Assembly (NCBI RefSeq): GCF_040546595.1
Contig: NZ_JBEPOB010000001.1
Span: 875,501 to 939,500, forward strand
Source of the DNA: Bosea sp. OAE506
GTDB lineage: Bacteria; Pseudomonadota; Alphaproteobacteria; Rhizobiales; Beijerinckiaceae
Direction: 5' to 3'
DNA length: 64,000 nucleotides
Position 1 is the stretch's first letter. Each line of letters starts with the position of its first letter. The position numbers were made by a program, and so were the translations under genes. Of this stretch, positions 54,374-63,817 are shown in pieces. The notes under the pieces are model-generated. The model worked only from the letters and a program-made list of their open reading frames with translations. It made no database searches and had not been told where the DNA came from.

Positions 54374-54868
54374 ATGGTGAAACGACGGCGGTCCTACGAG
54401 ACGGGCCATCGACCGAAGTTCCTCGCGGTGGTGGACGACAGCGTCGAATGCGCCAAGGCGGTTCGCTTTGCGGCGCGTCGCTGCGCGCGGCTGGGCGCGT
54501 CGATCGTCCTGCTGGGCGTCATCACGCCGCCCGAGCACGAGACCTGGCTGGGCGTCGGCGAGGTGATGCAGGCGGAGGCCGAGGCCGAGGCCGAGAAGCT
54601 GATCGAGGCCGCCGCGGAGGCTGTGCGCACTTTCGCCGGGCTGGAGCCCGAGCGCGTCGTGCGCACCGGCGATAAGGCGGACGAGGTGGTCAAGCTGATC
54701 GAGTCCGACGAGGACATCTCGCTGCTCGTTCTCGCCGCGGGCGTCGGCCGCGACGGCCCTGGGCCGCTGGTCAGCGCGCTTGCCGGCAAATCCGCCGCGA
54801 GCTTCCCGATTCCCGTCGCGATCGTGCCCGGTCATCTCGAGGACGAGGAAATCGACGCGCTGGCGTGA
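54374..54868 (+). CDS. Universal stress protein, single domain
   Basis: 164 residues with one UspA domain: KFLAVVDDSVECAKAVRFAARRCARLGASIVLLGVITPPE, a long coiled helix rich in Glu/Ala (EAEAEAEAEKLIEAAAEAV), then DEVVKLIESDEDISLLVLAAG. The ATP-binding glycine motif is reduced (GVGRDGPGPLVSALAGKSAA), so nucleotide binding is uncertain. Lies 92 bp after trpS and 109 bp before the NifU-like gene. Function likely stress-related; nothing more is readable. Confidence 0.88.
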   Translation: MVKRRRSYETGHRPKFLAVVDDSVECAKAVRFAARRCARLGASIVLLGVITPPEHETWLGVGEVMQAEAEAEAEKLIEAAAEAVRTFAGLEPERVVRTGDKADEVVKLIESDEDISLLVLAAGVGRDGPGPLVSALAGKSAASFPIPVAIVPGHLEDEEIDALA

Positions 54869-54977
54869 TCCCCGGCGGGGCCAACCACCCGCTTCACGCT
54901 GGAATGATTCGCGCCACGCGCCTATATCTCGCCGATGGAACGGCGGCCTTGACCCGTCCGGGACCGGAGACTCCAGC

Positions 54978-55538
54978 ATGTTCATCCAGACCGAAGCCAC
55001 GCCGAACCCGGCGACCCTGAAATTCCTGCCCGGCCGGACCGTCATGCAAGACGGCACGCTGGAGCTGCGCGACGCCGAGCAGGCCGAGCGCTCGCCGCTG
55101 GCGCAGCGGCTCTTCAGCGTCTCGGGCGTTTCCGGCGTTTTCCTCGGCGCCGATTTCATCACCGTGACCAAGGCCGGCGGCGAGTGGCCGCATCTGAAGC
55201 CCGCGATCCTCGGCGCCATCATGGAGCATTTCATGTCGGGCGCGCCGGTGCTGGCGAGCGGCTCACAGGCGGATGTCACGGAAGAGGGCGAGTTCTTCGC
55301 GCCCGAGGACGCCCAGACGGTCGAGACGATCAAGGACCTGCTGGAGACGCGCATCCGGCCGGCGGTAGCCGGCGATGGCGGCGACATCACCTTCCGTGGC
55401 TTCAAGGATGGCACGGTCTATCTGGCGATGAAGGGCTCCTGCTCGGGCTGCCCCTCCTCGACCGCGACGCTGAAGCACGGCATCCAGAACCTGTTGCGTC
55501 ACTTCCTGCCGGATGTGCGGGAAGTCGAGGCGATTTGA
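54978..55538 (+). CDS. NifU-like iron-sulfur cluster scaffold (Nfu family)
   Basis: 186 residues. The N-terminal Nfu_N domain (MFIQTEATPNPATLKFLPGR, about 1-85) precedes the NifU C-terminal domain, with the cluster-binding pair CSGC in YLAMKGSCSGCPSSTATLKHGI. Nfu proteins carry 4Fe-4S clusters to acceptor enzymes such as lipoate synthase or aconitase. The ATG at 54978 is the standard family start. CTATAT at 54922-54927 is a good -10 box in its upstream region. Confidence 0.95.
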   Translation: MFIQTEATPNPATLKFLPGRTVMQDGTLELRDAEQAERSPLAQRLFSVSGVSGVFLGADFITVTKAGGEWPHLKPAILGAIMEHFMSGAPVLASGSQADVTEEGEFFAPEDAQTVETIKDLLETRIRPAVAGDGGDITFRGFKDGTVYLAMKGSCSGCPSSTATLKHGIQNLLRHFLPDVREVEAI

Positions 55539-55562
55539 TCGTCGTCGGTCAAACCTCCTGCC

Positions 55563-55604
55563 GTCATCCCGGGCTTCGCGGCTGAGCCGCCTGTCCGAGA
55601 TGAC
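55563..55604. repeat. Intergenic palindromic repeat (GTCATCCCGGG type)
   Basis: GTCATC (55563-55568) and GATGAC (55599-55604) enclose GCGGCT-GA-GCCGC. Matches the ends of the long inverted repeat after amn. It lies between the NifU-like and tsaB genes. Confidence 0.65.
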
Positions 55605-55645
55605 GTCCCGCTTGCAAGACTACCGGACAGGCAAGGCCTAGGCTG

Positions 55646-56329
55646 ATGCGCATCCTCGCGATCGACACCGCGCTCGGCGCCTGCTCGGCTTGCGTACTCG
55701 AGGCCGGCTCGGCCGAGCCCCTCGCGATCGAGCAGATCGCGATGGAGCGCGGTCATGCCGAGGCGCTGATGCCGCTGATCGAACGCGTGATGAAAGCGGT
55801 GCCGGGAGGCTTCTCCTCGCTCAACCGCGTCGCCGTGACGGTCGGACCCGGCAGCTATACCGGCCTGCGCGTCGGCGTCAGCGCGGCACGGGCGATCGCG
55901 CTTGCTGCGAAAATCCCGGCCGTGGGCGTGACCACGCTCGCCGCCTGCGCCGCGCCCCTGGTCGGCCGCGAGAGCGGCCGGGTGATCGCCGCCGCTCTCG
56001 ACGCCAAGCACGGCCAGGTCTGGTTCCAGGCGCTGAGTTCCGAAGGCCGCCCGATCGTCGCGCTGCGCCAGGTCAGCTATCGCGATGCGGCGCGCGCGAT
56101 CGGGGCGGGCCCGGTCAGCCTCGTCGGATCGGCTGCGCTGGCCGTCGCCAACGAGGCCTGGGCGATCGGGCTCGATGCGCTGGTGATCGACGATGCGCGC
56201 GCACCGGACGTGACCTGGGTGGCCCGGCTCGGGCTGATCGCCGATCCCGACCAGGCGCCGCCGCGGCCGCTCTATCTGAAGGCGCCGGAGACGACGCCTC
56301 AGGACCGCGCGCGCCTGCCGCGGCGCTGA
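55646..56329 (+). CDS. tsaB: TsaB, partner of the t6A tRNA-modification complex
   Basis: 227 residues, ASKHA-fold protein of the TsaBDE complex that makes threonylcarbamoyl-adenosine at A37 of ANN-decoding tRNAs. MRILAIDTALGACSACVLE is the phosphate-1-like opening; VAVTVGPGSYTGLRVGVSAARAIALA is the TsaB/TsaD signature; AAALDAKHGQVWFQ and the C-terminal PRPLYLKAPETTPQ complete it. Upstream of rimI by 66 bp, a classic pairing. Confidence 0.96.
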   Translation: MRILAIDTALGACSACVLEAGSAEPLAIEQIAMERGHAEALMPLIERVMKAVPGGFSSLNRVAVTVGPGSYTGLRVGVSAARAIALAAKIPAVGVTTLAACAAPLVGRESGRVIAAALDAKHGQVWFQALSSEGRPIVALRQVSYRDAARAIGAGPVSLVGSAALAVANEAWAIGLDALVIDDARAPDVTWVARLGLIADPDQAPPRPLYLKAPETTPQDRARLPRR

Positions 56330-56395
56330 GCGAGGCGAACGGCCTACATGACGCAAGGGTATTTGCCGCGCACCCTGGCTGTGCCATCAAGCGCC

Positions 56396-56894
56396 ATGGA
56401 CTGGCTGCGCCGACTTCTCCATCCCGAATCCTGCCCGGCGCGCACGGCGCGGCTCGACGCGCGCCATGCCCGCGACATCGCGGCGCTGCACGGCCAGGGG
56501 CGGGTTCGCGCGCGGCTGGGAGGCGGGCGAATGCGCCGCCCTGCTGAGCGACGCCAGCATCGCGGCGGATGGCGTCTTCACCGGCCATCACGCGCAGCCG
56601 GCCGGCTTCGTGATGTCGCGCCAGGCCGCCGACGAGGCCGAGATCCTGTCGATCGTGGTCGCGCCCGCGCATCGCGGCAACCGGCTGGCCGCCAATCTCC
56701 TCGGCGCGCATCTCTCCCGGCTCGCCGGCAACGGCGTCTCGCAGGTCTTCCTCGAGGTCGAGGACGGGAATGTCGCGGCGGAGCGGCTCTATCGGCATCT
56801 CGGCTTCCGCGAGGTCGGCCGTCGCAAGGGCTATTATCCGAAGCCCGATGGCAGCCGCGCCACCGCTGTCGCGATGCGGCTCGATCTGGCGTGA
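56396..56894 (+). CDS. rimI: RimI-like ribosomal-protein-alanine N-acetyltransferase, broken by a frameshift
   Basis: The protein is split over two frames. The first, from ATG 56396, gives MDWLRRLLHPESCP to IAALHGQG; then the expected GFARGWEAGECAALL, FVMSRQAADEAEILSIVVAPAHRGNRLAANLL (the acetyl-CoA site) and AERLYRHLGFREVGRRKGYY follow in another frame. Removing one G from the GGGG at 56497-56500 restores a continuous 165-residue RimI. In other genomes RimI acetylates the N-terminus of ribosomal protein S18. It may be a sequencing slip, or a true pseudogene; the shorter alternative start at 56466 would lose the first strand and helix of the fold. Confidence 0.75.
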
Positions 56895-56910
56895 CCCCGC
56901 CACGCACATC

Positions 56911-57723
56911 ATGAAGACCCTGCCGCCCGGTGCGCTCCTGCGTGTCACGGCCCTTGCGGTCGGCATGATCGCGCTGCTGCCGGTGCAGTTGCTGGTCATG
57001 CGGCTGGCACCGGCCAGGGGCGCCGCGATCCCGCGCCTGTTCCACCGCCTGACCTGCCGCTGCCTCGGCGTGCGGCGCCGTGTCCGCGGGACGCCGCCGC
57101 CGAAAGGCGCCGCCGGGCTGATCGTCGCCAACCATGTTTCCTGGCTCGACATTTCGGTGCTCGGTGCCGAGCGGCCGGTCTGCTTCGTCGCCAAGAGCGA
57201 GGTGGCGGGCTGGCCGATGATCGGGTTCCTGGCGAAGTTGCAGCGCACCGTCTTCATCGATCGCTCGCGACGGGGGGCGACGGCGGACGTCGCGGCGCAG
57301 ATGGGCGAGCGGCTGTCGGCGGGAGAGGCGGTCGTGCTCTTCGCGGAAGGGACGACGGGCGACGGCACCCGCATCCTGCCGCTGCGCTCCTCGCTGCTCG
57401 GGGCCGCCCATGAGGCGCTTGGCAAGGGCGAACCCGGCGCCGAGGACGACATTGCCGTCTATCCGCTGACGATCAGCTATACGGGCTTTCACGGCATGGC
57501 GGGCGGGCGCTTCGAGCGCACGGCGCTGGCCTGGTATGGCGACACCGAGCTCGCCCCGCATCTGCAGGCGGTGCTGCGGGCCGGCGCCATCGATGTCGAG
57601 CTCGCCTGGGGCGAGCCGATCGCCATGGGTCGCGCCACCTCGCGCAAGGAAGCGACGCGGCGCGCGCAGGACGCGATCCGCAAGGCCCGGCAGGAAACCG
57701 TCAGCGGGCGGCCGCTGCCGTGA
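56911..57723 (+). CDS. 1-acyl-sn-glycerol-3-phosphate acyltransferase (PlsC family)
   Basis: 270 residues. One N-terminal membrane helix (about 10-32) and the acyltransferase domain with motif I NHVSWLD, motif II FIDRSRRG and motif III FAEGTTGDG. ALTISYTGFHGMAG..ARRAQDAI is the C-terminal portion. It likely transfers an acyl chain to lysophosphatidate or a lyso-lipid; some relatives make ornithine lipid (OlsA-like), which cannot be excluded. Starts at the ATG just after the rimI stop, 16 bp on, in the tsaB-rimI-plsC-miaB string. Confidence 0.9.
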   Translation: MKTLPPGALLRVTALAVGMIALLPVQLLVMRLAPARGAAIPRLFHRLTCRCLGVRRRVRGTPPPKGAAGLIVANHVSWLDISVLGAERPVCFVAKSEVAGWPMIGFLAKLQRTVFIDRSRRGATADVAAQMGERLSAGEAVVLFAEGTTGDGTRILPLRSSLLGAAHEALGKGEPGAEDDIAVYPLTISYTGFHGMAGGRFERTALAWYGDTELAPHLQAVLRAGAIDVELAWGEPIAMGRATSRKEATRRAQDAIRKARQETVSGRPLP

Positions 57724-57808
57724 GGCGCACCACTGGCCCGGTCATTGCTTGGGCTCCGGGGCGGTGCCGGGCGTTTCCTCGCGGCGCGATCCGGAGTAAG
57801 GAGACGGT

Positions 57809-59215
57809 TTGGAGTTCAGACCCGGCGCGATGAAGAAAGTCCACATCAAGTCCTTCGGCTGCCAGATGAACGTCTATGACGGCCAGCGCATGGCCGACAT
57901 CCTGGGCGAACAGGGCTTCGAGGAGACGGCGACGCCCGAGGGCGCGGACCTGATCCTGCTGAACACCTGCCATATCCGCGACCGGGCGGTGCAGAAGGTC
58001 TATACCGAGCTCGGCAAGCTGCGCGACATCAAGACCGCGCAGAAGGCGGAGGGGCAGGACACCCGCATCATCGTGGCGGGCTGCGTCGCTCAGGCGGAGG
58101 GCGCGGAAATCCAGCGGCGCCAGCCGGCGGTCGATCTCGTCGTCGGGCCGCAGGCCTATCACCGCCTGCCCGAACTGCTGGAGCGGGCGCGGGCGCGGCG
58201 CGTCGTCGATACCGACCTGCCGATCGACGACAAGTTCGGCCACCTGCCCGCACCACGGCCGCAAACGATCCGCCAGCGTGGCATCTCGGCCTTCGTCACC
58301 GTCCAGGAAGGCTGCGACAAGTTCTGCGCCTTCTGCGTCGTGCCCTATACGCGCGGCGCCGAGTTCTCGCGGCCGGTGGCACAGGTCATGGCCGAGATCG
58401 AGCGGCTGGCGGCTTCGGGGGTGCAGGACGTCACGCTGATCGGCCAGAACGTCAACGCCTATCACGGCGAGGGGCCCTACGGGCGCGTCTGGGGTCTGGC
58501 GCGGCTGATGCACCGGGTCGCCGAGGTGCCGGGCATCGCCCGCATCCGCTACACCACGAGCCATCCTCGCGACATGGACGACGATCTCATCGCCGCGCAT
58601 CGCGACCTGCCGCAGGTGATGCCGTTCCTGCATCTGCCGGTCCAGGCCGGCTCCGACCGCATCCTGGCCGCGATGAACCGCAAGCACAGCGCCGAGGATT
58701 ACCGCCGGCTCGTCGACCGCATCCGGCAGGCGCGGCCCGACATCGCGCTGTCCTCGGATTTCATCGTCGGTTTCCCCGGCGAGACGGATGCGGATTTCGA
58801 GGCGACGCTGGCGCTGGTCGACGAGATCGGCTTCGCCTCGAGCTATTCCTTCAAGTATTCGCCGCGCCCGGGCACGCCGGCCGCCGATCTCGACGACGCG
58901 GTTCCCGCCGTAGTGATGGACGAGCGGCTTCAGCGTCTCCAGGCACGGATCGAACATCACCGTCAGGCGTTCAACCATGCGATGGTGGGACGGACGGTCG
59001 AGGTGCTGCTGGAACGGGCGGGGCGCCATCCCGGCCAGCTTGCCGGCAAATCGCCCTACCTTCAGGCTGTCCAGATCGAGACGGAGACGAATCAGATCGG
59101 CGAGCTCGTGCAGGTGGTGATCGAGCGGGCGGGCTCCAACTCGCTGTTCGGCCGCAAGGCCGAGGCGGCCGGCGCAGGCACGGGCAAGCCCTCCTCCGAG
59201 GACATCGCCGCGTGA
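57809..59215 (+). CDS. miaB: MiaB, tRNA-2-methylthio-N6-dimethylallyladenosine synthase
   Basis: 468 residues, radical-SAM methylthiotransferase acting at A37 of tRNAs that read UNN codons. UPF0004 domain cysteines: [22 protein letters not shown], which hold the auxiliary 4Fe-4S cluster. Radical-SAM CxxxCxx[22 protein letters not shown] domain closes the C-terminus (about 390-450). TTG at 57809 has AAGGAG 6 nt before it; the ATG at 57830 begins the [13 protein letters not shown] core and is the alternative. Confidence 0.96.
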   Translation: MEFRPGAMKKVHIKSFGCQMNVYDGQRMADILGEQGFEETATPEGADLILLNTCHIRDRAVQKVYTELGKLRDIKTAQKAEGQDTRIIVAGCVAQAEGAEIQRRQPAVDLVVGPQAYHRLPELLERARARRVVDTDLPIDDKFGHLPAPRPQTIRQRGISAFVTVQEGCDKFCAFCVVPYTRGAEFSRPVAQVMAEIERLAASGVQDVTLIGQNVNAYHGEGPYGRVWGLARLMHRVAEVPGIARIRYTTSHPRDMDDDLIAAHRDLPQVMPFLHLPVQAGSDRILAAMNRKHSAEDYRRLVDRIRQARPDIALSSDFIVGFPGETDADFEATLALVDEIGFASSYSFKYSPRPGTPAADLDDAVPAVVMDERLQRLQARIEHHRQAFNHAMVGRTVEVLLERAGRHPGQLAGKSPYLQAVQIETETNQIGELVQVVIERAGSNSLFGRKAEAAGAGTGKPSSEDIAA

Positions 59216-59353
59216 GCCCCGTTCCGTTGCGTTCCGCGCGTCCTTGTCATCAGCCTGCCACCGTCGCGCCGGCTGATATGACCGTTGCACAGGGTAGACG
59301 ACCCGGCCTCACGCTCCTGTCCGGCCGGAACAGGCGCCAGGGAGACGACGCCA

Positions 59354-60520
59354 TTGGCACAGGCTGACACGACGACACCCCGCCCGGACCGCAGCCCCCG
59401 CCGCGAGGCAACGCCGACACGGATCGACGGGCTGACGCGGGACGGGCTGCCGGCGACCGAAGTGCTGCTCTCCTTCGACGACAACCGCCTCGCCAGCCTG
59501 GTCTTCGGCCATTACGACCAGAACCTGGCGCATCTCGAGCGCCGGCTCGGCGTGGTGATCAGCCCCAACGGCAATCACGCTACGGTCAAGGGGCCGCGCG
59601 AGACCGCCGAGCAGGCCGGCCGCGTGCTGAAGACGCTCTACACGCGCGCCAAGGCCGGCGCCCCGGTGACCCTGGGCGAGGTCGACGGCGCGATCGAAGA
59701 AAGCAACGTCCAGCGTTCGCTGTTTCCGGCGGCCGATGCAGGCAAGGCCTCCTTCGACGCGATCGTCACGCGCAAGCGCGGCCCCGTACGGGCACGCAAT
59801 GCGGCGCAGGACGCCTATCTGCGCCAGCTCAAGCGCAACGAGCTCGTCCTCGCCGAAGGGCCGGCCGGCACGGGCAAGACCTGGCTCGCGGTCGGCCATG
59901 CCGTTTCGCTGATCGAGCAGGGCGTGGTCGAGCGCATGGTGCTGTCGCGCCCGGCGGTCGAGGCGGGCGAGCGGCTCGGCTTCCTGCCTGGCGACATGCG
60001 CGAGAAGGTCGATCCCTATCTGCGGCCGATCTACGACGCGCTCAACGACTTCATGGAGGCGCGCCATGTCGAGCGCGCGCTGCAGACCGGTATGATCGAG
60101 ATCGCGCCGCTGGCCTTCATGCGCGGGCGAACCCTGACCAATGCGGTGGTGCTGCTCGACGAGGCACAGAACGCGACCTCCGTACAGATGAAGATGTTCC
60201 TCACCCGCCTGGGCGAGGGTTCGCGCATGATCATCACCGGCGACCCCTCCCAGATCGACCTGCCGCCGGGCCAGCGCTCGGGGCTGATCGAAGCGGTAAA
60301 GCTGCTCTCGGGCGTCGAGGGCGTCGGCTACGCCAAGTTCGAGGAGGGCGACGTCGTCCGCCACGACCTCGTGCGCCGCATCGTCATGGCCTATGAGGGC
60401 GCGGCCCGGCGCGAGCGCGAGGAACGCGAGGAGCGGATGCGCGCACCCCTTCCCGAGGCGCCGATCGAAAGCGATACCGAGGGCCTGAAGCGCACGCTCT
60501 CGCGGGAGCGCCCGCGATGA
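59354..60520 (+). CDS. phoH: PhoH-like ATPase (YbeZ)
   Basis: 388 residues. N-terminal KH-like region (about 20-130), then the PhoH P-loop domain: Walker A EGPAGTGKTWLA, VLSRPAVEAGERLGFLPGD, Walker B VVLLDEAQNA, and sensor-like ITGDPSQIDLP. In E. coli the homologue YbeZ partners the endoribonuclease YbeY in rRNA processing, and the two genes are adjacent here as well. Start TTG at 59354 has GGGAG 9 nt upstream; the earlier in-frame TTG at 59285 is less likely. Its TGA overlaps the ybeY ATG (ATGA). Confidence 0.95.
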   Translation: MAQADTTTPRPDRSPRREATPTRIDGLTRDGLPATEVLLSFDDNRLASLVFGHYDQNLAHLERRLGVVISPNGNHATVKGPRETAEQAGRVLKTLYTRAKAGAPVTLGEVDGAIEESNVQRSLFPAADAGKASFDAIVTRKRGPVRARNAAQDAYLRQLKRNELVLAEGPAGTGKTWLAVGHAVSLIEQGVVERMVLSRPAVEAGERLGFLPGDMREKVDPYLRPIYDALNDFMEARHVERALQTGMIEIAPLAFMRGRTLTNAVVLLDEAQNATSVQMKMFLTRLGEGSRMIITGDPSQIDLPPGQRSGLIEAVKLLSGVEGVGYAKFEEGDVVRHDLVRRIVMAYEGAARREREEREERMRAPLPEAPIESDTEGLKRTLSRERPR

Positions 60521-61125
60521 ACGATCGACCTCGCGCGCGGCGTTCGGCGCCGCGACCCGAGACCCGGCCGGCCCCGCCCGCGCTCGCCCTGCGGGCGCAG
60601 TCGCGGCAATGGCGCGCGCTGGGCGATCTGCCGGTCCTGCGGGCCCACGCCGCGCGAGCGATCGAGGCAGCGCTGGCGGTCGCGCCGGTGCAGCCCAGCC
60701 CGGGCGCCGAACTCAGCCTGCTGCTGACCGACGACCGGCGTATCCGAATCGTCAACCGCGACTGGCGCGGGTTCGACAAGGCGACCAATGTGCTGTCCTT
60801 CCCGGCCGCTCCGGCGGACCGGATCGCCGCGAGCCCCGTCCTGGGCGACATCGTCATCGCCTACGAGACCGTGGCGCGCGAGGCGGAGGCCGAAGGCAAG
60901 GCCGTCGCCGATCATTTCAGCCATCTCGTGATCCATGGCCTGCTGCATCTGCTCGGCGAGGATCATGAGACCGACGCCGAAGCGCAGCGCATGGAGGCGC
61001 TCGAAGTGGCGGCCCTGGCCCGGCTCAGCATCGCCGACCCCTATGCCGACGGCGAACTCGTCACCGCGCCGCCCTCCGTTTCATCCTCGCATGTTTCCAC
61101 CCCGGACCGACCCTCACGATCATGA
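60517..61125 (+). CDS. ybeY: Endoribonuclease YbeY, rRNA maturation factor
   Basis: 202 residues: a variable, Arg/Pro-rich N-terminal tail of about 40 residues, then the UPF0054 domain. It has the zinc site HxxxHxxxxDH, seen as HGLLHLLGEDH, and the conserved NRDWRGFDKATNVLSFP. YbeY cuts the 17S rRNA 3' end and other RNAs. Overlaps phoH and corC by 4 bp each, so the three are translationally coupled. Confidence 0.96.
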   Translation: MNDRPRARRSAPRPETRPAPPALALRAQSRQWRALGDLPVLRAHAARAIEAALAVAPVQPSPGAELSLLLTDDRRIRIVNRDWRGFDKATNVLSFPAAPADRIAASPVLGDIVIAYETVAREAEAEGKAVADHFSHLVIHGLLHLLGEDHETDAEAQRMEALEVAALARLSIADPYADGELVTAPPSVSSSHVSTPDRPSRS

Positions 61126-62099
61126 GCGACGACAGTCGACAGACCCAGCCCGAAGCCGCCGGCCGCGGCCTCACCCATTGGCTCAGCCATTTCCTGGACA
61201 GGCTCGGCCTGCGTGGCGGCGGCACCATCCGCGAGGAGATCACCGAGGCGCTAGCGCAGGGGAGCGGGCAGCTTGCCGATCTCAGCGCGCAGGAGCGCGC
61301 CATGCTCTCCAATGTGCTCAGCCTGCGCGAGCGGCGCGTCGGCGACGTCATGATCCCGCGCGCTGACATCATCGCCGTGCCGGCGGATGCCACGCTCGAC
61401 GAGCTGCTGGCACTGTTCCGCACAGCCGGCCATTCCCGCCTGCCGGTCTTCGACGACTCGCTCGACGACCCGCGCGGCATGGTCCATATCCGCGACTTCC
61501 TCGAATTCATCGCCGGCCAGGCCAAGGCGGAGCCGAGCGCCGGCCTCTCCGAGCCGGCCTTCCACGATCTCGGCGCCGTCGACCTGACGATGACGCTGGC
61601 TTCGACCAAGATCATGCGGCCGGTGCTCTATGTCCCGCCCTCGATGCCGGCCGTCGAGCTTCTGGTGCGGATGCAGGCGACGCGGACCCATATCGCGCTG
61701 GTGATCGACGAATATGGCGGCACGGACGGGCTCGTCACCATCGAGGACCTGATCGAGATCGTCGTCGGCGATATCGAGGACGAGCATGACCTCGAGGAGG
61801 CGCCGACCATCACCCCCGATGGCGAGGGCCGCTACAGCGCCGACGCTCGCGCCACCCTGGAGGAACTCCGGGAGGCGACCGGAATCGACCTGTCGCAGAG
61901 CCCGATCGCCGAAGAGGTCGACACCGTGGGAGGGCTGATCGTGACGCTCGCCGGACATGTCCCGGCGCAGGGCGAGACGGTCGAGGGGCCCGACGGGCTG
62001 TTTTTCGAGGTGATCGAGGCCGATAGCCGCCGGGTCAAGCGGCTGAGCATTCACCGGCGCCCGGCCACCGAGGGCGAGAGCGCGGCGGAAGCGGGCTGA
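61122..62099 (+). CDS. corC: CorC/HlyC-family CBS-domain protein
   Basis: 325 residues. [25 protein letters not shown] and [32 protein letters not shown] are the paired CBS domains; [42 protein letters not shown] is the CorC_HlyC transport-associated domain. No membrane DUF21 domain is present, so it is the soluble CorC type tied to Mg2+/Co2+ handling. Overlaps ybeY by 4 bp and shares TGATG with lnt. Confidence 0.95.
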   Translation: MSDDSRQTQPEAAGRGLTHWLSHFLDRLGLRGGGTIREEITEALAQGSGQLADLSAQERAMLSNVLSLRERRVGDVMIPRADIIAVPADATLDELLALFRTAGHSRLPVFDDSLDDPRGMVHIRDFLEFIAGQAKAEPSAGLSEPAFHDLGAVDLTMTLASTKIMRPVLYVPPSMPAVELLVRMQATRTHIALVIDEYGGTDGLVTIEDLIEIVVGDIEDEHDLEEAPTITPDGEGRYSADARATLEELREATGIDLSQSPIAEEVDTVGGLIVTLAGHVPAQGETVEGPDGLFFEVIEADSRRVKRLSIHRRPATEGESAAEAG

Positions 62100-63694
62100 T
62101 GCGGATCGCTGCTCTCGCCGATGGCGTCATTCTCGCCTGGGGATGGCGCAGGCGATCGATCGCCTTCGTCGCGGGCGCCTGCGGCGCGCTTGCCCTGCCC
62201 CCGCTCGACCTCTGGCCGCTGATCGTCGTGCCGATGACGGTGGCCGTCTGGCTGGTCGATGGCTCCGTCGGCGGCAGCGTCTTCGCGCGGTTCCGCGCCG
62301 CCGCCGCCGCTGGCTGGTGGTGGGGTTTCGGCTTTTTCCTGGCCGGGCTCTGGTGGCTGGGTGCGGCCTTTCTCGTGGAGGCCGACAAATTCGCCTGGGC
62401 GATGCCGCTGGGGGTTGTCGCACTGCCGGCGCTGCTCGCCTTCTTCCCCGCGCTCGGCTTCGGTTGCGCGAGGCTGCTCTGGTCGACCGGCGCGGGCCGC
62501 ATCCTCGTTCTTGCCGTCATGCTCTCGCTCAGCGAATGGCTGCGCGGCCATGTACTGACCGGCTTTCCCTGGAACGTCTACGGCATGATGCTCGCCGGCC
62601 AGGCGCAGATCGCGCAGATCGCCTCCCTCGTCGGGCTCTATGGCCTGACGCTGCTGGCGGTTGCGATCGGCGCCGCTCCGGCGACGCTGGGCACCTCGGA
62701 CGGCGCCGTCGCGCGCTGGCGGATGCCGGTTCTGGCGCTGCTGGCACTGGCCGGGCTCATAGGCTTCGGCTTCTGGCGCGTGCCGACGGACCCGGTGCCG
62801 CTCGTCGCCGGCGTCAAACTGCGGCTGATGCAGCCGAACCTGCCGCAGGACGCCAAGTTTAACGCCCGCAATGGCGAGGCGATCCTGAACCAGTATCTGG
62901 CGCTCAGCGACCGGGCGACGAGCCCGTCCACGCCGGGCGTCCAGGCCGTGACCCATCTAATCTGGCCGGAATCGGCCTTCCCCTTCCTGCTCGGGCGCAC
63001 ACCGCAGGCGCTGGCGCGCATCGCTGCGCTGCTGCCGCCCAACACGACGCTGATCACAGGCGCGGCACGGGCCGGCGAGGTGCTGCCCGGCGAGAGCCGG
63101 CCTCCGATCTTCAATTCGATCCAGGTCGTCGACGACGAGGGCGCGATCGTCTCGAGCTACGACAAGGTCCATCTGGTGCCGTTCGGCGAGTATCTGCCGG
63201 CGTTTCTGGAACGGCTGATCCGCAGCGTCGGGCTCTCGGAGTTCGTCTCCGTGCCCGGCGGCTTCGCGGCCGGAACGCGCCGGCTGCCGCTGGCGATCCG
63301 CGGCCTGCCGCCGGCCGCCCCGCTGATCTGCTACGAGGTAGTGTTTACGGGCGAGGCCGCACCACAGGGTCCGCGCCCCGGTTTCATGCTGAACCTGACC
63401 AATGACGGCTGGTTCGGCCTGACCAGCGGGCCCTACCAGCATTTCGCCCAGGCGCGGCTGCGCGCGATCGAGGAAGGGCTGCCGCTGGTGCGTGTCGCCA
63501 ATACCGGAATCTCCGCCGTGACCGACGGCTATGGCCGCACGCTGGCAAGCCTGCCGCTCGGCCGCGAAGGCGTGCTGGATGTTGGCCTGCCGCGCGTCAG
63601 CCCGGCGACGCTCTATGGCCGCATCGCCGATTGGGCCTATGCGGCGATGCTGGCAGGCTTCCTGCTGCTGGCGCGATTGCTGCCCCGTGACTAA
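62099..63694 (+). CDS. lnt: Apolipoprotein N-acyltransferase
   Basis: 531 residues. About seven membrane helices (first 230 residues, with the WWWGFGFFLAGLWWLG and SLSEWLRGHVLTGFPWN stretches) precede the nitrilase-like periplasmic domain. Catalytic triad residues: Glu in IWPESAFPF, Lys in SYDKVHLVPFGEYLP and Cys in PLICYEVVF. Adds the third acyl chain to lipoproteins. The start ATG shares a base with the corC stop. Confidence 0.97.
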   Translation: MRIAALADGVILAWGWRRRSIAFVAGACGALALPPLDLWPLIVVPMTVAVWLVDGSVGGSVFARFRAAAAAGWWWGFGFFLAGLWWLGAAFLVEADKFAWAMPLGVVALPALLAFFPALGFGCARLLWSTGAGRILVLAVMLSLSEWLRGHVLTGFPWNVYGMMLAGQAQIAQIASLVGLYGLTLLAVAIGAAPATLGTSDGAVARWRMPVLALLALAGLIGFGFWRVPTDPVPLVAGVKLRLMQPNLPQDAKFNARNGEAILNQYLALSDRATSPSTPGVQAVTHLIWPESAFPFLLGRTPQALARIAALLPPNTTLITGAARAGEVLPGESRPPIFNSIQVVDDEGAIVSSYDKVHLVPFGEYLPAFLERLIRSVGLSEFVSVPGGFAAGTRRLPLAIRGLPPAAPLICYEVVFTGEAAPQGPRPGFMLNLTNDGWFGLTSGPYQHFAQARLRAIEEGLPLVRVANTGISAVTDGYGRTLASLPLGREGVLDVGLPRVSPATLYGRIADWAYAAMLAGFLLLARLLPRD

Positions 63695-63817
63695 TCCCAT
63701 TTGGAACTTGTAAACCGAGGGGATAGGGTGCCGACCTCCACCGCCTTAAACCAATTGACTATGCTGTCGCCTGCACACATCCATCCGGGCCAGCGCCAAA
63801 AAAGCCAAGGCAATCCT

